From Owenweeksia sp. TMED14 (lineage in GTDB: Bacteria; Bacteroidota; Bacteroidia; Flavobacteriales; Schleiferiaceae), in the NCBI GenBank assembly GCA_002167805.1, contig NHBT01000014.1:64578-82210 (forward strand): a stretch of DNA of 17,633 bases, in the 5' to 3' direction. Under the pieces are notes generated by a model, which ran no database searches, was not told where the DNA came from, and was given only the letters and a program-made list of their open reading frames with translations. This document shows, piece by piece, positions 13,708 through 17,633 of this stretch; position 1 is the first letter of the stretch; each line of letters begins with the position of its first letter. Both the position numbers and the translations under genes were made by a program.

Positions 13708-14586
13708 TTACTTTTTCTTTGCTTTAAAAGCAGCAACGACGTCTAAGAAGTGAATTGATGCATCTTCCATCTTATTTACGATGTTATCCATCATGGCAAT
13801 TATAAGATTATAGAAGACTTGTAAAATCATAGCGACAATCAATCCAAATACGGTTGTAAGTAAAGCCACTTTAATACCACCAGCAACTAAGGATGGAGAA
13901 ATATCTCCTGCTGCTTCAATAGCATCAAATGCACCTATCATTCCAATAACAGTTCCCATGAAACCTAACATCGGAGCTAAGGCAATAAAAAGGGAAATCC
14001 ATGAAACATTTCTTTCTAATTTGCCGTTCTCAACAGAACCAACGGAAACGATTGCTTTGTCAACCATTTCAATTCCTTCATCCATTTTATCCAATCCTTC
14101 GTAAAAAATTGTAGCAACTGGACCTGTTGAATTCCTACAAACTTCTTTTGCAGCATCCACCCCTTCAGAATTTAAGGCACTCTCAACGTCTTCAAGTAAC
14201 TGATCACTATTCGTTGTAGATAAAGCTAGATAAATTATTCTCTCTATTACGAGAGCTAATCCTAATATCAAAGCTAAAAGAACAAATGACATGAAAAAAG
14301 GTCCACCATCAATAAAGTACTTTTTGAGAACTTGAGTGAAACTGGGGTCATCAGGTAAGGCTACCTCCTCAGATGAAGTTTCATCTAGTGAATTTAAAGC
14401 TGTGGAGTCAGCGACTGCTAAAGTAGAGTCTGTAGCTGCTGAAGTAGAATCTGTTTCAGAAGCCATACTCGAATCAACTGACACTAATTCTGTTGAGACT
14501 TGTGATGTTTCTGTAGCTTCTTGAGCAACAACTTTTTGTGTAAATAGAAATCCTGCTATCAGGATAAAATTGAGAACCTTTTTCAT
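13708..14586 (-). CDS. exbB: MotA/TolQ/ExbB proton-channel family protein with exported N-terminal extension
   Basis: From the ATG at 14586 the product is 292 residues. A TTG nine bases upstream is an alternative start, but ATG gives a standard MKK signal-like N-terminus ending VVAQ. A low-complexity Ser/Thr/Asp/Ala linker (about 23-75, with repeated DST motifs) precedes the ExbB core: helix one about 97-122, a cytoplasmic domain (about 123-195), helix two about 196-218 with MGTVIGMIGAF (210-220), and helix three about 239-265 with LLTTVFGLIVA. This is the stator-like proton channel that works with ExbD. Extended N-termini of this kind occur in Bacteroidota ExbB proteins. It heads the four-gene operon and has a canonical promoter upstream. 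Confidence 0.93.
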   Translation of the reverse strand: MKKVLNFILIAGFLFTQKVVAQEATETSQVSTELVSVDSSMASETDSTSAATDSTLAVADSTALNSLDETSSEEVALPDDPSFTQVLKKYFIDGGPFFMSFVLLALILGLALVIERIIYLALSTTNSDQLLEDVESALNSEGVDAAKEVCRNSTGPVATIFYEGLDKMDEGIEMVDKAIVSVGSVENGKLERNVSWISLFIALAPMLGFMGTVIGMIGAFDAIEAAGDISPSLVAGGIKVALLTTVFGLIVAMILQVFYNLIIAMMDNIVNKMEDASIHFLDVVAAFKAKKK

Positions 14587-14630
14587 TGGATTCAAAATAA
14601 TTTAATTAAACGTTTTTAAACGAAGATGGA

Positions 14631-14661
14631 CAAAAGTAGTAAATACAATGATCATCACAAA
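14631..14661 (-). promoter_or_regulatory. Canonical promoter of the exb operon
   Basis: On the minus strand TTTG (14661-14658) is followed after exactly 19 nt by TACTTTTG (14638-14631), a full match to the Bacteroidota TTTG-N19-TAnnTTTG consensus and the best promoter in the window. The leader to the ATG is about 38 nt and contains two TTAAACG repeats 10 bp apart. Confidence 0.75.
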
Positions 14662-14741
14662 CAAGTAATCAAAATTGGACAAACATCATGCCGCGATTCA
14701 ATTTTATCCTCATCGAATAGAATTGACCTTTATTCGAAAAA

Positions 14742-15344
14742 CTAATTTTTATAAGTTGCAATCTTTAAAGCATTGGATCCCCAATCTTTAGTGCTTTCAA
14801 TCGCACTTAAAGCATCTTTTGAACTCGAAACAACCGTCCATAGGGAAAGGTGTTCAGATCGCATAAAGTTCTCTTTTACCATTTTTGACAATAATTCTAT
14901 TAAAGAATCATAAAAACCATCATAATTTACAATGATTATGGGTTTTAGATACCGACCTAATCTTTTTAACGTTATCACCTCTAATAACTCTTCCAGAGTT
15001 CCACAGCCCCCAGGAAGAGCGATTACTCCCTCAGTGTCTTTCATCAAAAGCTTCTTTCGCTCTGACATGGTTTCAACAAAAATAAAATCTTCAACCAGAG
15101 GGTGATTTAGTTCGATATCTTTCAAGAAATTAGGCATCACCCCCTGAACTTGACCGTCAGAGGCAAGTATTTTAGATGCCAAGTGTCCCATCAATCCCGT
15201 TTTACCTCCTCCGAAAACCAGTTTAACATTTTTTTCAATAAAACCCTCGGCTAAATACTCCGCTTGCTTCAAATACCCCTTATTTGTTTTTGCCGAGGAA
15301 GCGCAATAAACTACAACTCTAGATCCATTGAGTTTTTTTTTCAT
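14742..15344 (-). CDS. LOG-family protein (TIGR00730 Rossmann fold, nucleoside 5'-monophosphate phosphoribohydrolase type)
   Basis: The 200-residue protein has the Rossmann fold and motifs of the LONELY GUY / former lysine-decarboxylase-like family: FGGGKTGLMG (44-53), SERKKLLM (94-101) and PGGCGTLEE (111-119), which is the PGGxGTxxE active-site motif. Family members cleave the base from nucleoside 5'-monophosphates such as cytokinin ribotides; the bacterial substrate here is not known. Length is normal. The ATG is followed by nine A, a slippage-prone stretch encoding Lys-Lys-Lys. It lies 11 bp after the Lacal_2735 gene and is probably cotranscribed with it. Confidence 0.92.
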   Translation of the reverse strand: MKKKLNGSRVVVYCASSAKTNKGYLKQAEYLAEGFIEKNVKLVFGGGKTGLMGHLASKILASDGQVQGVMPNFLKDIELNHPLVEDFIFVETMSERKKLLMKDTEGVIALPGGCGTLEELLEVITLKRLGRYLKPIIIVNYDGFYDSLIELLSKMVKENFMRSEHLSLWTVVSSSKDALSAIESTKDWGSNALKIATYKN

Positions 15345-15355
15345 TATCTGAACCC

Positions 15356-15529
15356 TTATTTATCCTTTCGAAGTTCCTCAATTTTCTTTCCTAACTCCTC
15401 TGCTTCCGCTCTTTTAATATCTGAAGCAGCACGGTCAGTTGTAGACAAATCGTACGACTCTTGAAGAAGAGCTTTATATCTAATAGTTAACTTCTCTTCT
15501 TCAGTTTTCCCTTTGAACCATCCAAACAT
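15356..15529 (-). CDS. Lacal_2735 family small protein
   Basis: This 57-residue frame (ATG to TAA) encodes MFGWFKGKTEEEKL, then IRYKALLQESYDLSTTDRAA, and a charged helix EAEELGKKIEELRKDK. The pattern MFG-x-F-K near the start, a KY/RYKxLLxExYxLSTxxRxASD core and a Glu/Lys-rich C-terminal helix is that of the small Lacal_2735 proteins known from flavobacteria. It is predicted soluble, helical and possibly coiled-coil; the function is unknown. It is upstream of and probably cotranscribed with the LOG-family gene. A weak box (TACTGTTG, one mismatch, minus strand 15575-15568) could be its promoter. Confidence 0.8.
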   Translation of the reverse strand: MFGWFKGKTEEEKLTIRYKALLQESYDLSTTDRAASDIKRAEAEELGKKIEELRKDK

Positions 15530-15555
15530 CCGGTTTAAATTATAAATTAATTATT

Positions 15556-15593
15556 AAAAAGATTTGACAACAGTAAATTATATTATTTGTCAA
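15556..15593 (-). terminator. Possible weak terminator of the redox operon
   Basis: A 7-bp inverted repeat TTGACAA/TTGTCAA (15564-15570 with 15587-15593, 16-nt loop) spans the stop codon of the DUF6952 gene and is followed on the minus strand by ATCTTTTT. The stem is AT-rich and the loop long, so this is only a candidate. Confidence 0.3.
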
Positions 15594-15840
15594 TACTACC
15601 GAGAACTCGCTTCATAAATTCAGCTGATGCAGCTTTGGCATCTTTCGCCCCTTTACTGTCCCTAATTATTCCAATCACTTCTATGGCCCCTAAAGTATTG
15701 GAAATAAGCTCCCCTATAACCTCTATTTCTTCATCCTTTAAAGATGGAATTTCAGAAATCACCTCTAGAACTTCTACTGTTTCAAATAGATAATCTTCAT
15801 CAAATTTTTCAGATAAAGTTCTAATTAGAGGCAACTTCAT
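15583..15840 (-). CDS. DUF6952 family protein
   Basis: The 85-residue acidic helical protein begins MKLPLIRTLSEKFDEDYLFE and contains SLKDEEIEVIGELISNTLGAIEV, the hallmark of DUF6952, a small Bacteroidota family that I recall next to thioredoxin and peroxiredoxin genes. It has no Cys, signal peptide or membrane segment. Its ATG lies 20 nt inside the end of the thioredoxin gene in another frame, so its translation is probably coupled to thioredoxin. A role in the peroxide-reduction system is inferred from this context only. Confidence 0.85.
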   Translation of the reverse strand: MKLPLIRTLSEKFDEDYLFETVEVLEVISEIPSLKDEEIEVIGELISNTLGAIEVIGIIRDSKGAKDAKAASAEFMKRVLGSIDK

Positions 15841-16132
15841 CTACAAAATCCTTTAAAACCTGCAATTTATTCGTTTGAACTTGCCCTATGATTTTACCCT
15901 TTTCAAAAGCAGCAAAAGTCGGTAAATTACTAACATCAGCATATTGCCTTGAATTGGGAAGCTTTTCGGCATCAATATAGTAAAACGAAGCATTGAGATT
16001 TTCAGCTGCAAATTTTTTGAATTTTGGCTTCATGATTCGGCAATTCCCGCACCATCCTGCGCCATATTGAACCAAAACTTTATCAGTCTTTGACAAAACC
16101 TCTCCTAAGTTATCTTCTTTCAGTTCAATCAT
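15821..16132 (-). CDS. Thioredoxin-family protein (WCGNC active site)
   Basis: The 103-residue single-domain thioredoxin has the active site GAGWCGNCRIMKPKF (24-38) with catalytic C28 and C31, and the cis-Pro loop NLPTF (P71 in this count). The dipeptide GN replaces the canonical GP, which generally changes redox potential. It has no signal peptide, so it is cytosolic. It lies 8 bp after the peroxiredoxin stop codon and overlaps DUF6952 by 20 nt, so it is the likely reductant or a dedicated partner of the peroxiredoxin. Confidence 0.93.
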   Translation of the reverse strand: MIELKEDNLGEVLSKTDKVLVQYGAGWCGNCRIMKPKFKKFAAENLNASFYYIDAEKLPNSRQYADVSNLPTFAAFEKGKIIGQVQTNKLQVLKDFVDEVASN

Positions 16133-16140
16133 AATAAATT

Positions 16141-16770
16141 CTAATGCTTACTTAAGTAATTAGCTACACTCTCGCGAGATTCACTCATAGCTTCTTTTCC
16201 TTCTTCCCAGTTAGCAGGACATACCTCACCATGTTTCTGGTTGTGGGCATAGCCATCAATAAGTCGAAGGTATTCGTCTACATTCCGACCAAGTGGCATA
16301 ACATTTACAGATTCATGAAAAATTGTGCCTTCTTCATCAATCAAAAAAGTAGCACGATAACTCACGTTATCTCCTTCAATTGAATAATTCTCCTCGGTAC
16401 CTACATATTCTGTATCCAGTATATCAAGAGTCTCCGAGAGGTGTCGAGTCGAATCAGCAATCAAAGGAAATGTTACACCTTCAATACCACCATTGTCTTT
16501 TGGAGTGCTTAGCCAAGCGAAATGCACCTCCGGGGTATCACAACTCGCTCCAATTACCATCGTGTTGCGTTTTTCAAACTCTGAGAGCTTTGATTGAAAA
16601 GCGTGTATCTCAGTGGGGCAAACAAACGTAAAATCCTTTGGGTACCAAAATAAAATGATCTTCTTTTTATTTTCTAATGCCTCTTGTAACACATTTATTT
16701 TAAAAGTGTCACCCATTTCATTCATAGCATTTACAGAAATATCTGGGAATTTTTTACCGACCTTACTCAT
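16141..16770 (-). CDS. Typical 2-Cys peroxiredoxin (AhpC/TSA family)
   Basis: The 209-residue protein is a Prx1/AhpC-type peroxidase that reduces hydrogen peroxide and organic peroxides. The peroxidatic Cys C51 is in FWYPKDFTFVCPTE (41-54), the resolving Cys C184 in HGEVCPANWEEGKEAM (180-195), and R139 (SYRATF) matches the conserved active-site Arg region. A third Cys, C77, lies in GASCDTPEVHFAW. Full length for the family. It is first in a three-gene operon with thioredoxin (8 bp) and DUF6952, with a -7 promoter box 34 nt upstream, and is divergent from the DEAD-box helicase gene. No OxyR-like site is obvious. Confidence 0.95.
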   Translation of the reverse strand: MSKVGKKFPDISVNAMNEMGDTFKINVLQEALENKKKIILFWYPKDFTFVCPTEIHAFQSKLSEFEKRNTMVIGASCDTPEVHFAWLSTPKDNGGIEGVTFPLIADSTRHLSETLDILDTEYVGTEENYSIEGDNVSYRATFLIDEEGTIFHESVNVMPLGRNVDEYLRLIDGYAHNQKHGEVCPANWEEGKEAMSESRESVANYLSKH

Positions 16771-16804
16771 TTGAATTTTTGATTTTTGATTGTGAATAAT
16801 TTTT

Positions 16805-16832
16805 CAAAGTTAAGCGTTAAAAATCGAGCCAA
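16805..16832 (-). promoter_or_regulatory. Promoter of the peroxiredoxin operon
   Basis: TAACTTTG (16812-16805, minus strand) is an exact TAnnTTTG match 34 nt before the ATG at 16770. An upstream TTTTTG (TTG at 16832-16830) lies 17 nt away, at the short end of the usual spacing. Confidence 0.55.
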
Positions 16833-16915
16833 AAAGAGGAAGAATAAATATTTTTTATCGGTTTAATCTAAACGCTTTTCGCTTGATCAAAGACATATAT
16901 GAGTTTGTAATGACC

Positions 16916-16923
16916 TATATTTG
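16916..16923 (+). promoter_or_regulatory. -7 promoter box for the DEAD-box helicase, 5 nt from its start
   Basis: TATATTTG is an exact TAnnTTTG match and ends five bases before the TTG start codon at 16929. No TTG sits at the expected -33 spacing. Confidence 0.45.
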
Positions 16924-16928
16924 TTTCC

Positions 16929-17633
16929 TTGAAAGACTTCATAAACTTAGGACTTGCTTCACCTCTTTTAGATGCCTTGGCAAAGCAGGGCTACAAGAAG
17001 CCAACCCCAATTCAAATCAAAGCCATACCGCCTGCACTCGAAGGTAAAGACATATTAGGCACAGCACAAACTGGTACTGGCAAAACAGCTGCATTTACCT
17101 TACCTATCCTCCAACAGATTCTACCAGTTCTAAAGGATAAAAATAAGAGACTTATACGAGTTTTAATTTTAACTCCTACTAGAGAACTGGCTATTCAGAT
17201 TCATGAGAACATTTCTCATTATGGAAGCCAAACAAAAGTATTTCATTCCGTAATATTTGGCGGAGTCGGACAAAAACAGCAAACCGACGCATTGAGACGT
17301 GGTGTTGATATAATAACTGCTACACCAGGTAGACTATTAGACCTGATGAATCAGGGATACGTTAACCTAAGTAGAATTGAACACTTTGTCTTAGATGAGG
17401 CGGACAGAATGCTAGACATGGGATTTATTCATGATGTGAAAAAAATATTTTCAAAGATCCCTAGCAAAAGACAGACTTTACTTTTTTCAGCGACTATGCC
17501 AAAAGAAGTATTGAGCCTAAGTAATTTCTTACTCAAAGATCCCATTCGAATATCAGTGGCACCTGTATCTGCAACTGCCGAAAAAGTAAATCAAAAAGTA
17601 TTTTTTGTTGATCAAAAATCAAAACAATTGCTT
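16929..17633 (+). CDS. rhlE: RhlE-type DEAD-box RNA helicase, N-terminal part (cut by window end)
   Basis: An open frame of 235 codons runs to the last base of the window. An in-frame TGA at 16911-16913 limits the start, and no ATG precedes the conserved domain, so TTG 16929 is the best start, giving KDFINLGLASPLLDALAKQGY, the usual RhlE-like N-terminus. Motifs: Q motif PTPIQ (25-29), motif I AQTGTGKT (46-53), Ia PTREL (83-87), Ib TPGR (132-135), II DEAD (156-159), III SAT (187-189). The frame then enters the second RecA domain. RhlE-type helicases act in ribosome assembly and RNA turnover, often in the cold. The C-terminal part is outside the window. Confidence 0.93.
   Translation, partial: MKDFINLGLASPLLDALAKQGYKKPTPIQIKAIPPALEGKDILGTAQTGTGKTAAFTLPILQQILPVLKDKNKRLIRVLILTPTRELAIQIHENISHYGSQTKVFHSVIFGGVGQKQQTDALRRGVDIITATPGRLLDLMNQGYVNLSRIEHFVLDEADRMLDMGFIHDVKKIFSKIPSKRQTLLFSATMPKEVLSLSNFLLKDPIRISVAPVSATAEKVNQKVFFVDQKSKQLL

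Noticed and set aside
14336..14524. 62-codon plus-strand frame opposite the ExbB linker
   Set aside because: It is the mirror of the Ser/Thr/Asp low-complexity linker; the repetitive composition explains the open frame.
14606..14622. TTAAACG direct repeats 10 bp apart in the exbB leader
   Set aside because: Short and AT-rich; noted with the promoter but too weak to call an operator.
14671..14708. AAAATTG/CAATTTT inverted repeat upstream of the exb promoter
   Set aside because: Seven-base AT-rich arms with a long loop and no T-run; not convincing as a terminator or operator.
15264..15464. 66-codon plus-strand frame spanning the LOG and Lacal_2735 genes
   Set aside because: It is antisense to two recognised genes and has no promoter or family match.
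16812..16877. Inverted repeat AAGCGTT/AACGCTT between peroxiredoxin and helicase genes
   Set aside because: Seven-base arms 52 bp apart are expected by chance in AT-rich DNA and neither arm aligns with both promoters.

Overview
This window is AT-rich chromosomal DNA from a member of the Bacteroidota, most likely a flavobacterium-like organism. Three things point there. First, promoters match the Bacteroidota consensus (TTTG near -33, TAnnTTTG near -7) and most genes lack a clear Shine-Dalgarno. Second, several families are typical of the phylum: Lacal_2735, DUF6952 next to a thioredoxin and a peroxiredoxin, a DUF3089 hydrolase, a YfiT-type DinB protein and an exbB-exbD-exbD cluster. Third, the gene order rbfA followed by an FtsX/LolC-type permease fits. 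I see no phage, insertion sequence, CRISPR array, toxin-antitoxin pair or defence island. The layout is compact housekeeping sequence with short operons.

Layout. 1-1945 (minus): tRNA-Val(GAC) with a terminator, a two-gene unit (YfiT/DinB protein, then DUF3089 hydrolase) with its own promoter, and a CAT-anticodon tRNA with a strong terminator. 2020-2319: an unlisted 54-residue membrane protein (minus) and a promoter region holding a run of 17 A. 2320-6365 (plus): an AraC-family regulator followed at 35 bp by a large exported Asp-box (sortilin/BNR) protein. 6394-8671 (minus): ABC exporter followed by methylmalonyl-CoA epimerase. 8734-10307 (plus): rbfA overlapping a LolC-type permease. 10308-11300 (minus): dusB. 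11334-12203 (plus): CPBP membrane protease. 12213-14586 (minus): exbB, a four-helix membrane protein, exbD and exbD, with a canonical promoter. 14742-15529 (minus): Lacal_2735 protein and a LOG-type nucleotide hydrolase. 15583-16770 (minus): peroxiredoxin, thioredoxin and DUF6952, a redox operon. 16929-end (plus): the N-terminal part of an RhlE-type DEAD-box helicase, cut by the window edge.

How the genes work together. The clearest functional units are the proton-motive-force transducing ExbB/ExbD operon, the peroxide-reduction operon in which thioredoxin would recycle the peroxiredoxin, and translation-related genes (tRNAs, rbfA, dusB, RhlE helicase). The most unusual features are regulatory. 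Several -7 boxes sit only 4-7 nt from start codons, including a mirror-symmetric divergent pair between the ABC exporter and rbfA, which suggests leaderless or nearly leaderless mRNAs. The poorly characterised partners most worth following are the four-helix protein inside the exb operon, DUF6952, the Lacal_2735 protein and the 54-residue membrane protein. I found no clearly new multi-gene system.
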